Counted from the stretch's first letter, positions 8,317 through 17,122 are shown. The stretch: DNA of 64,000 bases from Verrucomicrobiaceae bacterium (GCA_027484445.1 JAIXSY010000025.1:62001-126000), one strand, 5' to 3'. The notes: generated by a model not told the origin, from the letters alone. Numbers and translations: made by a program.

Positions 8317-9110
8317 GGTTTTGTAGCTTTTTGGTGTTCACGGATGGCGGCGCGGGCGAGCACCTGGGTGGCGTTCACGACGGGCACGCGCGAGCGTTTC
8401 ACGTCAAAGGCCAGCGGAATCTCCGTGCAGCCAAGCACGATCACCTCCGCGCCGCGGGCGATGAGTTCGTTCGCGGCCTTGGCGAGCAAATCGGCCTGTG
8501 TCTGCTTCGAGCCGCCGGACTTGATGCTGTAAACCGCGTCCATCACGCAGCATTGCTGCGTCGTTTCACGCGGCAGCAGCACCTTGAGGCCGCGCTTCGT
8601 GAATTCATTCTCGTAGAGCTTGCTGCGCACCGTGCCGGTGGTGGCGAGCAGGCCGATCGTTCGGGCTTTCGGATGCTCGCGTTGCAAAGCATCGGCTGTC
8701 TCGGTGATCATGTTCAGCACAGGGATGCGCACGGCACGCTGCATGTCCTCGTGGTAGTAGTGCACGGTGTTGCATGGGATGGCGATGAAGGACGCGCCGC
8801 CGCTTTGCAGCTTCCGCACCGCGTGCGTGAGATAGGGCACGATCTCACGGCTGCCGTTCGCGATGCAGGTGCTGCGATCCGGCACCTGCGGCAGGCTGTA
8901 AATGAGCACGGGCAGATGCTCCTGGTCCTTTTTCGCCGGTGTGAGCCGCACGATCTCCGCATAAAAATTCGCTGTCGCCTCCGGTCCCATGCCACCGAAG
9001 ATGCCGACGATGGGCTGTGGCGCGGCCTGATGCCGGGCCATCGTTGCGCAGGAACTCAGCAAAAGCGCCAGACTCAGAACGAACACCGTGCCGACTCGTG
9101 TGGAAGACAT
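8313..9110 (-). CDS. Aspartate/glutamate racemase family lipoprotein
   Basis: A 265-residue member of the Asp/Glu/hydantoin racemase superfamily. The fold marks are 'GIFGGMGPEA' at the start, 'PCNT' (first catalytic Cys) and 'LGCTEIPLA' (second catalytic Cys), so the two-base mechanism without cofactor is retained. Unusually for this family, the N-terminus is an export signal with a lipobox ('LLLSSCATM'), predicting an outer- or inner-membrane lipoprotein rather than a cytosolic enzyme. It is the first gene of the four-gene operon and overlaps the next start by 4 bp (ATGA). Confidence 0.9.
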   Translation of the reverse strand: MSSTRVGTVFVLSLALLLSSCATMARHQAAPQPIVGIFGGMGPEATANFYAEIVRLTPAKKDQEHLPVLIYSLPQVPDRSTCIANGSREIVPYLTHAVRKLQSGGASFIAIPCNTVHYYHEDMQRAVRIPVLNMITETADALQREHPKARTIGLLATTGTVRSKLYENEFTKRGLKVLLPRETTQQCCVMDAVYSIKSGGSKQTQADLLAKAANELIARGAEVIVLGCTEIPLAFDVKRSRVPVVNATQVLARAAIREHQKATKP

Positions 9111-9181
9111 GCGCCGAGGCTAAAGAACGCCTCCGCAAGCCTCAAGGCCGAATTCGAGAGAATGCACGCGCGCTTTCGCAG

Positions 9182-11746
9182 CTACTTGCTGGCCACCATC
9201 TCCAGCACATCCAGCTCGTGGACGGACCAGAAATTGCCTTTGCTGCTGCCGGTGTCGGTGATGCGGATGAATTTGGCGCTCGTCGCTTTGGGGAGCATGA
9301 ACTCGGTGACGCTGGTTTTTTCGCTCTGGCCTTCGAGGACGGGTTTGGACCAGGTTTGGCCGTCGTTGGAGACTTCGACCCTCCAGCCGCGAGGCCAGTC
9401 GTTGCGTGAGTTGGCGGTGTCGAGTTCGAAACCGGCGATGTTCGTTGGCTGCGGCAGCTCGATTTGCAGCCACATGCCGGGCTTTTGGGTCGTGTGTGTG
9501 TCCCAGCGGGTTTCCGGATTGCCGTCGATGGCTTTGGCGAGTTCTTTGTCGTTGTGACTGGCGGTGAGCTTCCACGCGCTGCGATTTTCGAGCGGTTGCT
9601 GCGGGCCGGTGTGCTTCAGCTCCTCGACGGTCCACGGCGTGGTGCGGGAGGCGAGTTCCTGGCGCAGCTTGGCGACTTCCTGCTTGGTGATGAAGCGGCC
9701 GTTGTTGCCAAAACTCTTGCGCACGTAGCTGGCGATGTCGGCGATCCATTCGTCGGGGTTGTTCGCCATCGGGATCATCTGCGCCTGATAGGTTTTGCCG
9801 TTCACGGGGCCGGTGAGGCCGTGAAGAAGCACGCGCAGGATGAAGTCGCTCTTCTGCGCGAGCTTGGAGCCCGCAAGCGCCGGGGCGAGCGTCATGCCGG
9901 GCGCGAGTCCGTCGATGGCGGTGCCTTTGCCATCGAGTCCGTGGCAGGTGAAGCACAGCTCTTGGTAAATGGCCTGGCCGCGGCGCATCTGGTCTTTTTG
10001 CGCATTGGTGAACTCCCGCGGGAAGCTGAGCTGGTTGTTCAGCATCTGCGAGGCGAGTTCCTTCACGCCTTTCGAGGGCGTGCTGAGCGCGGTGAGGTTG
10101 ATGAGCTTCGCGTGATCCTTCCACTTCATCTGCTTCGCGGTGAGCAGCGCCTGCGTGACGACGGTGGGATCGCTGTCCTTCGTCGAAGCGGTGACGCTGG
10201 CCTCCAGCGAGGCATCGGCAAGCGATTCGCTGGCGCGGATGGCGGCGCGACGCAGCACGGGCGAGCTGTCCTTCAAAGCGGCACGCACCTGGTCGCTGGT
10301 GAGGGCACCGAGACCTTCGAGCGTCCACAGCGCATGAATGCGAGCGAGGTCACTGCTGTTTTTCTGAAGCATCGCGGCGAGCGCGGGCACGACGCTCTTG
10401 TCTTGTTTCAAGACGAGCAGCTTCTGCGCGGTATCGCGATGCCAGCCGTTCGGATGCGCGAGGGTCTCGACGAGTTGCGCGGGCGTGGCATCGAGCAATT
10501 TGGGAGCTGGCACGGGCTTCGTCGTGTCATGCACGAGACGCCACACACGACCGCGGTCGATGATCTTGTCCATGCTGTGCTGCAGGATGACTTTGCGCAG
10601 GTAGCTGCCTTCTTTCGTCCAGTTTCCCTCCTGGATGATGCCGCGATACATGTCGCAGATGAAGAGCGTGCCATCGGGCGCGGTTTTCATATCGACGGGG
10701 CGGAAGCAAGCATCCGTGCTGCGGAGGAATTCGCTCTGCGGATGCGGATTGTGCAAAATGGTGATGCCGTCCTTCACCTCGATCGTGCTGCGACGCACGA
10801 GACGGCCCACGGGCTCGCCAAAGAAGAGATTGCCGCGCAACTCGGCGGGCAACTGATCGCCTCGGAAGATCTCGCCACCGCAGGTCGCCGTGAAATGGTT
10901 CAGCGTGTTGTCATCGCGTGACTTGCCGGGGCCGCCCTGATAGTCGCGCAGGCCCATCGCCGGCCACACGACCTCAAAGCCGGGCTCGAACTGCGCCCGC
11001 GCAGCCGATTGACCGTAGAGGATGTGGTTTTGGAAATTGAGCGGGCCTTTCTCGCCACCCGCGTTCACCACCCAGAACTTGCCCTCGTCATCCTGCGAGG
11101 CGCCCCACTGGCCGCCATTGCCGGGAATGTCGTGCTTGATGAGTTGGCCGTCTTTCCAGCGCAGGCGGTAGTTGTTCACCGCGGTATAGATCCAGTTGTC
11201 GAGCGCCCACGTCATGCCGCTGGGCTGATGCTCGAGATTGCCACCACGCGGTCCGCCTTGATACACCGGCTTCTTTTCATCGCTCACGCCATCGCCGTTC
11301 GTGTCTTTGTAGAGGTAGATGTCGTTCGTGTCCGTCTCGCCAATCAGCACGCCATCGGCCATCGGCAGCAGCAGGCGCGGCAGCTTCAGCTTGTCGGCAA
11401 AGACGCGGTGCATGTCGTATTTGCCATCGCCCTTGCTCGACCAATGCACGGACACGCGACTCGTGCTCGCCAGCTCGTCCGTGCCGTCGATGTCGCGCAT
11501 GTAGCTGCTCATCTCCGCGACGTAGAGCCTGCCATTGCCATCAAAGGCCATGCAAACCGGCTCCGTGATGTCCGGCTCGCTCAGGATCAACTCCATGCGA
11601 TAACCGGGCGGCAATTGGAAAGTCTTTTGCTCCTCCGCAGCCGTGAGGGCCTTCACCGGCGGCTTCGGTGGGAAGTCGGTGGCGTCATCGGCCAGCAGGC
11701 GGCCGAGCGAGAGTGCGGTGACGAGAGCGAGAGGGCGGAGTTTCAT
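9182..11746 (-). CDS. PVC-type haem-binding dehydrogenase-like protein with HEAT and discoidin domains
   Basis: An 854-residue exported protein (signal peptide about 1-19). The N-terminal half is an NHL-like beta-propeller of the putative membrane-bound dehydrogenase type ('FQLPPGYRMELI', 'PVCMAFDGNGRLYVAE', repeated 'DTNGDG'). Next come HEAT-like helices (about 430-570), then a cytochrome c-like domain with the haem motif CFTCH (near residue 605), and finally an F5/8 type C (discoidin) carbohydrate-binding domain from about residue 730 ('AIDGNPETRWDT'). Verrucomicrobia and planctomycetes have many such proteins, thought to oxidise sugars or alcohols in the periplasm with electrons leaving by the haem. 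The gene stands alone, about 70 bp upstream of the racemase operon on the same strand. Confidence 0.9.
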   Translation of the reverse strand: MKLRPLALVTALSLGRLLADDATDFPPKPPVKALTAAEEQKTFQLPPGYRMELILSEPDITEPVCMAFDGNGRLYVAEMSSYMRDIDGTDELASTSRVSVHWSSKGDGKYDMHRVFADKLKLPRLLLPMADGVLIGETDTNDIYLYKDTNGDGVSDEKKPVYQGGPRGGNLEHQPSGMTWALDNWIYTAVNNYRLRWKDGQLIKHDIPGNGGQWGASQDDEGKFWVVNAGGEKGPLNFQNHILYGQSAARAQFEPGFEVVWPAMGLRDYQGGPGKSRDDNTLNHFTATCGGEIFRGDQLPAELRGNLFFGEPVGRLVRRSTIEVKDGITILHNPHPQSEFLRSTDACFRPVDMKTAPDGTLFICDMYRGIIQEGNWTKEGSYLRKVILQHSMDKIIDRGRVWRLVHDTTKPVPAPKLLDATPAQLVETLAHPNGWHRDTAQKLLVLKQDKSVVPALAAMLQKNSSDLARIHALWTLEGLGALTSDQVRAALKDSSPVLRRAAIRASESLADASLEASVTASTKDSDPTVVTQALLTAKQMKWKDHAKLINLTALSTPSKGVKELASQMLNNQLSFPREFTNAQKDQMRRGQAIYQELCFTCHGLDGKGTAIDGLAPGMTLAPALAGSKLAQKSDFILRVLLHGLTGPVNGKTYQAQMIPMANNPDEWIADIASYVRKSFGNNGRFITKQEVAKLRQELASRTTPWTVEELKHTGPQQPLENRSAWKLTASHNDKELAKAIDGNPETRWDTHTTQKPGMWLQIELPQPTNIAGFELDTANSRNDWPRGWRVEVSNDGQTWSKPVLEGQSEKTSVTEFMLPKATSAKFIRITDTGSSKGNFWSVHELDVLEMVASK

Positions 11747-11876
11747 GACAGGGGCGAAAAAGGTTCACGATCTATACTTTCGCCGTGCACCGCTCCTTTG
11801 GTGACAGGCTGCCATTCTTTGTTAAAATCCGGCCATCGCAAGTGCGGGCGACCAGTGGGAAGTCGTGCGCCTTCTA

Positions 11877-12206
11877 CTACCTACGCCCGTTCAGGATCAT
11901 CTCATTGAGCTTTTGGCGCATCGCTTCCATTTCAGGATCGGCAAAGGCGGTGTCCAGCGTTCTCATGTTGTCCGTGTTCGCACTCGTGCCACTGATCGCG
12001 CTGTCGAGTTGGGCTTGGCTGATTTCGCCGGCTGGGCCTTGGGAGCCGTCACTTCGATTGCTACCATCGTTGCCGCGTGGGATGCCGAAGGTGAAGCGCA
12101 CGTTTGATCCGTCGAAGCTCACGCCTACCGTCGCTGGTTGACCGGGATCAAGGGTGTTCACACCATTCACCATAGCCTGCGCAAAGGCCGAACCCTGCTT
12201 GCTCAT
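11877..12206 (-). CDS. Small collagen-like / phage-tail-associated protein
   Basis: A 109-residue protein. It has a beta-rich start ('ATVGVSFDGSNVRFTFGIPRG'), a short collagen-like Gly-x-y stretch ('GNDGSNRSDGSQGPAGE'), and a helical tail ending 'KLNEMILNGRR'. This order is familiar from tail-fibre-associated or prophage-encoded small proteins, but no firm family can be named. Its ATG overlaps the stop of the upstream 52-codon ORF by 4 bp (ATGA), so the two form a translationally coupled pair. Surrounding remnants suggest a decayed prophage or mobile region. Confidence 0.5.
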   Translation of the reverse strand: MSKQGSAFAQAMVNGVNTLDPGQPATVGVSFDGSNVRFTFGIPRGNDGSNRSDGSQGPAGEISQAQLDSAISGTSANTDNMRTLDTAFADPEMEAMRQKLNEMILNGRR

Positions 12207-12361
12207 GGGGCTTTCCTGTCCGTAGGGGATTTCAAATCTAAAATGAAGAGTGTTCCGAGCACACTCACGACCGCGTTTGCCGGAGAAATCGGACGAAGCG
12301 TGTTCGTGCTGTCCGCTTGTGCGGCACTGATGCCGGAGCCGCTGCCGATGAGGTCAATCAT
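12203..12361 (-). CDS. Small ORF coupled to the collagen-like gene
   Basis: A 52-codon ORF from the ATG at 12361 to a TGA that overlaps the next start as ATGA. The product begins 'MIDLIGSGSGISAAQADST' and ends 'KSPTDRKAP'. The same frame is open back to a TAG at about 12403 and reads '...TTNRFGGQFAG' before the ATG, so this may be the tail of a longer gene cut off where the FRG gene entered. The 'SGISAAQADST' segment resembles the 'GEISQAQLDSA' segment of the downstream protein, hinting at related structural subunits. No family recognised. Confidence 0.4.
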   Translation of the reverse strand: MIDLIGSGSGISAAQADSTNTLRPISPANAVVSVLGTLFILDLKSPTDRKAP

Positions 12362-12476
12362 TCCGGCGAACTGACCACCAAAACGGTTTGTCGTGGAACA
12401 AGCGGTCTCCTATTTTTCACACTGTAGGCTTGGCATGAAACTCTCCTCCTGCTAGCTTTTAAGGAAGTAAATATTT

Positions 12477-13406
12477 ATGCCTTCTAAATCATCCTTATCC
12501 AGCTCTAAACACTCCACTGCAACGCACACATCCGGCAAATCATCCCCCGCCGCGCAAATGTTTTCCTTCGAGCCAGAGCCAATCACGGACAAAAACCTCT
12601 TCTTGCTGATCGATAGTTGGTTGAAAGAGGGAATGAAAGACGGGAGGCGGTTCTATTTTCGAGGCGAGAAGGCTCTGGCTAACGGCACAATAGACTACCC
12701 ACTTCAGCCCAGTCTAGTCCGGCCTACTATCCTAACTACTCTCAAAAACACCTGGGGAAAAACTGAGCTAAATCCCCACGACTTGGAAGAAAGGGTTTTG
12801 AAGCGTTTCAAGCGCTACACGGCTCATTTGATCGAGAAAGATGGTGCTTTTGTCGGGCGCACATTGAAAGACTTGGAGATATTGTGTCTCGGTCAGCATT
12901 ATGGTCTGCCCACTATGCTGTTAGATTGGACGCTCAATCCCTTCGTTGCCTTATATTTTGCACTCACAGCGGATGATACAGGTGATGTTGCAGAATGTGA
13001 ATCACGCTTCTGGGCTTTCATGCTTCCCGAGGGGAATAAGCGTGAGAAACTCACCGTCCATCTGGAAGAAAACACAAAGGAGGAGGATATTAAGACCATC
13101 ATCTCCGACGCTAAAGACCATGACCAGCCCGTGATTGTCGTCCCATTGGTTTTCACCCAGCGCATTGCAACCCAATCAGGAAGGTTTATATATTGCCCGC
13201 ATGCAAGAGACAGCAATTTTGATTTGGCCACTTCACTGAAGAGCACGTCTATCTGGAAAGATTGCCTGCGGTGTTACAAAATTCCAAAAAGCAAGAAAGT
13301 GCGTCAGGACTTGCTGAGAAAGATCGAATTCACCGGCTTCCATGCAGGCTTGATTTACCCTGACCTATCTGGCTGGGCACGTTATCTTAGGCTGGGTAAC
13401 AAGTAG
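12477..13406 (+). CDS. FRG-domain protein
   Basis: A 309-residue protein. The name-giving motif is at residues 61-63 ('FYFRGE'), and the second conserved block reads 'GQHYGLPTMLLDWT' followed by 'NPFVALYFA' (about residues 137-160), both diagnostic for the FRG domain. The N-terminal 30 residues are Ser/Thr-rich and disordered. A good ribosome site (AAGGAAG) lies about 7 nt upstream of the ATG. Base composition is lower in GC than all neighbours, and the gene is flanked by remnants on the opposite strand, both signs of acquisition. FRG proteins have no settled activity but often sit in mobile or defence-rich regions; a defence role here is only inference. Confidence 0.88.
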   Translation: MPSKSSLSSSKHSTATHTSGKSSPAAQMFSFEPEPITDKNLFLLIDSWLKEGMKDGRRFYFRGEKALANGTIDYPLQPSLVRPTILTTLKNTWGKTELNPHDLEERVLKRFKRYTAHLIEKDGAFVGRTLKDLEILCLGQHYGLPTMLLDWTLNPFVALYFALTADDTGDVAECESRFWAFMLPEGNKREKLTVHLEENTKEEDIKTIISDAKDHDQPVIVVPLVFTQRIATQSGRFIYCPHARDSNFDLATSLKSTSIWKDCLRCYKIPKSKKVRQDLLRKIEFTGFHAGLIYPDLSGWARYLRLGNK

Positions 13407-13806
13407 GTGGTGCGGCACCAATACTTCGCCGACGGCGAAGAAGCTTGGAAGTAGGTGGCGTTCATGGCCGGATTGCTTGTCTCGTAATCGAACAGGCTCA
13501 TCAACTCATGCTGATTCGCCACTCTCCAGTCGGTGTAGCCACCTGTTTTCACCGCGTTTTCCGACGTCGTCTCGCCTGCTTCGGCCTTTTGCAAGATCAA
13601 ACCGGTCAAATTGTCCGAGATCGTGCCGTCGCCGTTGTAAGTGAAGGACTGCTCAGTGGCCACGGAGCCGTCGTGTAGTCGCTGTCCTCGCAAAAGGTAA
13701 TCGCGGTGCTGATCGCCTGGCTCGTTTCCTGCAGCTTCATCTCTGACCAAGCGCCCATCGGATAGGCCGTGAGGCGATTCGCCGGAGCGGTGATGCTCAA
13801 GCGGCA
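13407..13806 (-). pseudogene. Decayed DUF1566 (Lcl C-terminal-like) gene
   Basis: Two overlapping frames on the minus strand carry parts of one DUF1566 domain. One has 'AWSEMKLQETSQAIS' and 'FCEDSDYTT'. The other continues with 'FTYNGDGTISDNLTGLI', 'GGYTDWRVANQHELMS' and 'YETSNPAMNATYF'. A frameshift near 13640-13680 is needed to join them. A segment usually present before 'GGYTDWR' is missing, and normally conserved Trp and Ser positions are changed ('YWCRTTY'). The similarity stops exactly at the end of the FRG gene at about 13406, so the 3' part was lost when that gene arrived or in a later deletion. Confidence 0.7.
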
Positions 13807-13919
13807 TTCCCTCTCCAGTTTCAGGCGGCTTTTCCCGTCCGCACTCTGGCCGTTACGGTTTGGTCTTGAAGCTCGGGCTTTCCCTGCGACAGGCGGCTTA
13901 TCTGCATCACTATCCGGCC

Positions 13920-14660
13920 ATGCCACTGCCACGTCTCCAAGCCGACTTTTTCGCCCGGATCGCCGATCCGCAGGGCGTGCGGGCGATTTTCGAGCACATG
14001 CCCGGCGTGTTCTTTTTCATGAAGGACGACGAGGGGCGGCACATCGCGGCCAACAGCGCCACCTTTGAGCGCTTCGGCATCAAGAGCGAGCGCGAGCTGG
14101 TCGGCTCGCTGGACGAGAAATTCTTCCCGCCCGACGTGGCGAAGGCCTATCGCGAGGACGACCAGAAAGTCATCCGCAGCGGCAAACCGCTCATCAACCG
14201 CCTCGAAGTCTGGTATGACGAGCAGCGCAATTTGAGCTGGTTCCTCTGCACGAAGCTGCCCGTGCGTGACAAGCGCGGCAAGGTCATCGGCGTCATGGGC
14301 ATCACTCGCCGCGATGAGGACCGCATGCGCCAGCACGACGTGCGCGAGGTCACCGTCGCCGTGCAATACGCCCGCGAGCGCTGCCACGAAGTCGTCACCA
14401 CCGCCGAACTCGCCCGCGCCGCTGGCGTTTCCGAGCGTCACCTGCATCGCAAGCTCCGCATCGCCCTGGACATCAGCCCCTACGAGCTCCTGCTGCGCTC
14501 CCGCATCCAATCCGCCGCCGAGGCTTTGGCCAAAACATCCGCCCCCATCATCCAGATCGCCCTCGATCACGCCTTCTGCGATCAAAGCGCCTTCACCCAG
14601 CAATTCCGCAAACGCACCGGCATGACCCCGAAGGAATTCAGGCGGCGTCATCAAGGTTGA
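13920..14660 (+). CDS. AraC-family regulator with N-terminal PAS domain
   Basis: A 246-residue transcription factor from the ATG at 13920; a TTG start at 13860 would add 20 residues that look like antisense of the remnant. The N-terminal half is a PAS domain ('FEHMPGVFFFMKDDEGRHIAAN' spans its first strands), and the C-terminal half holds the two helix-turn-helix motifs of AraC/XylS proteins ('TTAELARAAGVSERHLHRKL' and 'IALDHAFCDQSAFTQQFR'). A sensory PAS instead of the usual cupin arm suggests response to a small ligand, haem or redox state. It faces the convergent sugar porter gene and may control the fructan locus, though no operator is evident. Confidence 0.9.
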   Translation: MPLPRLQADFFARIADPQGVRAIFEHMPGVFFFMKDDEGRHIAANSATFERFGIKSERELVGSLDEKFFPPDVAKAYREDDQKVIRSGKPLINRLEVWYDEQRNLSWFLCTKLPVRDKRGKVIGVMGITRRDEDRMRQHDVREVTVAVQYARERCHEVVTTAELARAAGVSERHLHRKLRIALDISPYELLLRSRIQSAAEALAKTSAPIIQIALDHAFCDQSAFTQQFRKRTGMTPKEFRRRHQG

Positions 14661-14775
14661 TAGCTCCGAAGGCTGTGCGTCGAGCGGGTAAGATTGAAAT
14701 CGCGGTGATTGCGGCGGCTAATGAACTTGATGCGCCCGCTGCTGGCCCATCCTCCCCCATCCTGAAGCCATCCGC

Positions 14776-14844
14776 ATCACCACAGAGCTGAGCACCCGCC
14801 AACAAAAGGTCCCACAGCAGCTCGCCGAATCCGATGATGACAGG
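14776..14844 (-). pseudogene. Probable scrap of a fructokinase (PfkB) gene
   Basis: Just downstream of the sugar porter stop on the same strand, one frame reads 'PVIIGFGELLWDLLLAGAQL', which matches the first strand and helix of PfkB-type fructokinases ('IIGFGELLWDLLP...'). An in-frame TGA precedes it and no ATG exists, while the sequence after about 23 residues no longer looks like the family although the frame stays open to the regulator's end. So this is a 5' fragment of a lost gene. A fructokinase would fit the adjacent porter and GH32 enzyme. The match is short, so confidence is moderate. Confidence 0.42.
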
Positions 14845-14852
14845 TCATGCAC

Positions 14853-16208
14853 TCATGCGCCGATGCCGAGTTGCTTTTGAATGTCCTCCAGCGGCACGCC
14901 TTTGGTCTCGGGCACGCTCATTTTCACCCAGACGAGCTGCAGGACCATCATGCCGGTGAAGAAGAGGAAGACCCAGCCGGGCGCGAAGGCATTCACCATC
15001 GCGGGGAAGAAGGTGGTGAGCAGCGCGGCAAAAACCCAGTGCGTGGCGCTGCCAAGCGATTGACCGGCGGCGCGGTAGCGGTCGGGGAAGATCTCGGAGA
15101 TGAAGACCCATATCACCGCGCCCTGGCCGATAGCGTGGGCGGCGATGAAGGCAAAGATGCACGCGGGCACGATGCCAAAGTGCTCGGTGAAGAAGGCCCA
15201 TGCGCACAATCCAAGTGATGCGATGTAGCCAAACGAGCCGATGATGAGCAGTGTGCGGCGTCCGAGCCGGTCGATGAGCCACAAACCGGCGAAGGTGAAG
15301 ATCAAATTCGTCACGCCAATGCCGATGGATTGCAGAAGTGCGGCCTGCGCACCGAGTCCGGTGAGTTCAAAGATGCGCGGGGCAAAGTAGAGCACCGCAT
15401 TGATACCGGAGAGCTGGTTGAAGAAGGCAATCAAGAACGCGAGCAGGATCGGAACACGATGCCGCGCGGACCAAAAGCCGTGCGAGGTACTTTCGTCGCT
15501 CTGCGCGGCGTGGGTGATTTGCGCCGCGACGGCCTCGATCTGGCTTTCGGAGGCCTGCGGCTGGATTTGACGCAAAACGGCCATGCCGGCCTCGCGGTCG
15601 TTTTTCCGCGTGAGCAGCCAGCGAGGGCTCTCCGGCAGCGTGAAGCACATCAGCGTGTAAATCAGTGCCGGAAAAGCCTCCACACCGAGCATCCAGCGCC
15701 AAGCCTGCTCACCGATGCCGCCGAGGAGGTAGTTCGAAAGGAAGGCCACGAGGATGCCAAAGACGATGTTGAACTGAAACATGCCCGCGAGCCTTCCGCG
15801 ACGATCCGGCGGCGAGATCTCCGTGATGTAAAGCGGCGCGGCCACCGTGGAAATGCCGACGCCGAGTCCGCCGATGAACCTCGCCATGATCAGCGACCAC
15901 ACCTCCGGCGCGATGCCCGACCACACCGCCGAGACGAAATACAGCACACCGACCCAGATCAGCGTCTTTTTGCGCCCCCAACGATCTGTCGGCCATCCCC
16001 CGATGAGCGATCCCAAAACGGTGCCATACAACGCCGAAGCCATCGCCACGCCATGCATGGCATCACTGAGCTTCCACAGCGATTGAATCGTCTTCTCCGC
16101 GCCCGAGATGACCACGGTGTCAAAACCAAACAAAAAGCCCGCCAGCGCCGAGGTGATGGCCCAGAGGAAGAGACGAGGATTGGCGGTGGTGGGTTGGGAT
16201 GAGGTCAT
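14853..16208 (-). CDS. MFS sugar porter
   Basis: A 451-residue major facilitator of the sugar porter family with twelve predicted membrane helices. Signature motifs are present in both halves: 'DRWGRKK' between helices 2 and 3, 'PESPRWLL' after helix 6, 'DRLGRR' between helices 8 and 9, and 'PETKG' after helix 12. It probably imports a hexose or disaccharide by proton symport across the inner membrane. The GH32 gene on the same strand about 1.1 kb upstream and the fructokinase scrap just downstream point to sucrose or fructose as substrate. The toxin-antitoxin pair lies between porter and GH32 gene on the opposite strand. Confidence 0.94.
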   Translation of the reverse strand: MTSSQPTTANPRLFLWAITSALAGFLFGFDTVVISGAEKTIQSLWKLSDAMHGVAMASALYGTVLGSLIGGWPTDRWGRKKTLIWVGVLYFVSAVWSGIAPEVWSLIMARFIGGLGVGISTVAAPLYITEISPPDRRGRLAGMFQFNIVFGILVAFLSNYLLGGIGEQAWRWMLGVEAFPALIYTLMCFTLPESPRWLLTRKNDREAGMAVLRQIQPQASESQIEAVAAQITHAAQSDESTSHGFWSARHRVPILLAFLIAFFNQLSGINAVLYFAPRIFELTGLGAQAALLQSIGIGVTNLIFTFAGLWLIDRLGRRTLLIIGSFGYIASLGLCAWAFFTEHFGIVPACIFAFIAAHAIGQGAVIWVFISEIFPDRYRAAGQSLGSATHWVFAALLTTFFPAMVNAFAPGWVFLFFTGMMVLQLVWVKMSVPETKGVPLEDIQKQLGIGA

Positions 16209-16433
16209 AACAGGAGACGGCTAAGAATACAGGTATCATGTCCGAAGCGTCGAGAGACTTCATGCATATCGAACCATCGAGCGAAAGGAGTCACTACTTT
16301 CCCGTTTTTCTGTAAAGCCGACCGATCTGCCTGAATCTGCCGTGTGGATGACGATTCTTGGCTCGGGCCAAGGTCTTCGCAGGGCTCGAAAACACAGGGT
16401 TGAGCTTCCAGCGTCTGGGACTACCCTAGAGCC

Positions 16434-16703
16434 ATGACAGCGACACTCATCATCGATGAATCTGGGCAGATTGAGCTACCGGAGCAGTTGCGCCGTATTT
16501 TCGGCATCAAACCGGGTGTTCGTGTTCGTGCCGAAGTCACGCCTGACAAGATCGAAATCATCAAAGACACACCTGTCGCCACTGAGACCACTCGCTCTCC
16601 CAGCGGTCGCCTCGTTCTGGCACCTACAGGCATACCCATGAATGCTGGAGCTGCCGTGCGCGAGGAACGGGATGCCCTGGCCTATCGTGCGCTCGGTCAA
16701 TGA
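16434..16703 (+). CDS. AbrB/MazE-type antitoxin
   Basis: An 89-residue protein whose first half is a swapped-hairpin AbrB DNA-binding domain ('IDESGQIELPEQLRRIFGIKPG'), the standard N-terminus of VapB/MazE antitoxins. The C-terminal half ('GIPMNAGAAVREERDALAYRALGQ') is the toxin-binding tail. The stop overlaps the toxin start by 4 bp (ATGA), as usual in such pairs. It would neutralise the PIN toxin and repress its own promoter in the about 220-bp upstream gap, in which I saw no clear operator. Confidence 0.88.
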   Translation: MTATLIIDESGQIELPEQLRRIFGIKPGVRVRAEVTPDKIEIIKDTPVATETTRSPSGRLVLAPTGIPMNAGAAVREERDALAYRALGQ

Positions 16704-17122
16704 TTCGCTACCTGGACAGTTCCGTGCTGGTATCGTCGCTATTGCCTGACGATGCTGACTATGCCGCCTGTGATGCGCTTATTTCTCAGCCGGGAAACTG
16801 GACAACACCTCACGCACTGAACGAGACTTTTGCCACCCTGACCGGTGGCAGGCTCGGCACCCGAATTGATGCCGATGTGGCCGCAAGAATGATCCGAGAA
16901 AGCATCTGCCCGTGGGTGCAGTTCGTGGAGCTCACGGTGAATGAGATTGTCGATGCACAGTCCAAAGCCCGGCTGCAGGGCGTTCGTGGTGGAGGTGTCT
17001 ATGATTACATGCATTGGATCGCAGCGCGGAAGATACAAGCCCAGAAAGTCGCCACATTAAATGTTAGCGATTTCAATCACCTCCACCGCGATGGCGATGC
17101 AGAGATCGAGCGTCCTGCTTGA
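16700..17122 (+). CDS. PIN-domain (VapC-like) ribonuclease toxin
   Basis: A 140-residue PIN-domain protein. The acidic residues expected of a metal-dependent RNase are visible: Asp in 'YLDSSVLVS' at the start, Glu in 'NETFATL', Asp in 'VYDYMHWIAA' and Asp in 'VSDFNHL' near the end. VapC toxins cut tRNA or rRNA and stop translation. Overlap with the AbrB-type antitoxin gene implies co-expression. The pair is inserted between the convergently arranged parts of the putative fructan locus, which fits its mobility as a module. Confidence 0.9.
   Translation: MIRYLDSSVLVSSLLPDDADYAACDALISQPGNWTTPHALNETFATLTGGRLGTRIDADVAARMIRESICPWVQFVELTVNEIVDAQSKARLQGVRGGGVYDYMHWIAARKIQAQKVATLNVSDFNHLHRDGDAEIERPA

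Noticed and set aside
9120..10328. 402-codon minus-strand ORF in another frame within the same gene
   Set aside because: His/Arg/Gln-rich out-of-frame reading with no domain.
9464..10921. 485-codon plus-strand ORF opposite the haem-binding dehydrogenase-like gene
   Set aside because: Antisense shadow; the minus strand carries haem, HEAT and discoidin motifs.
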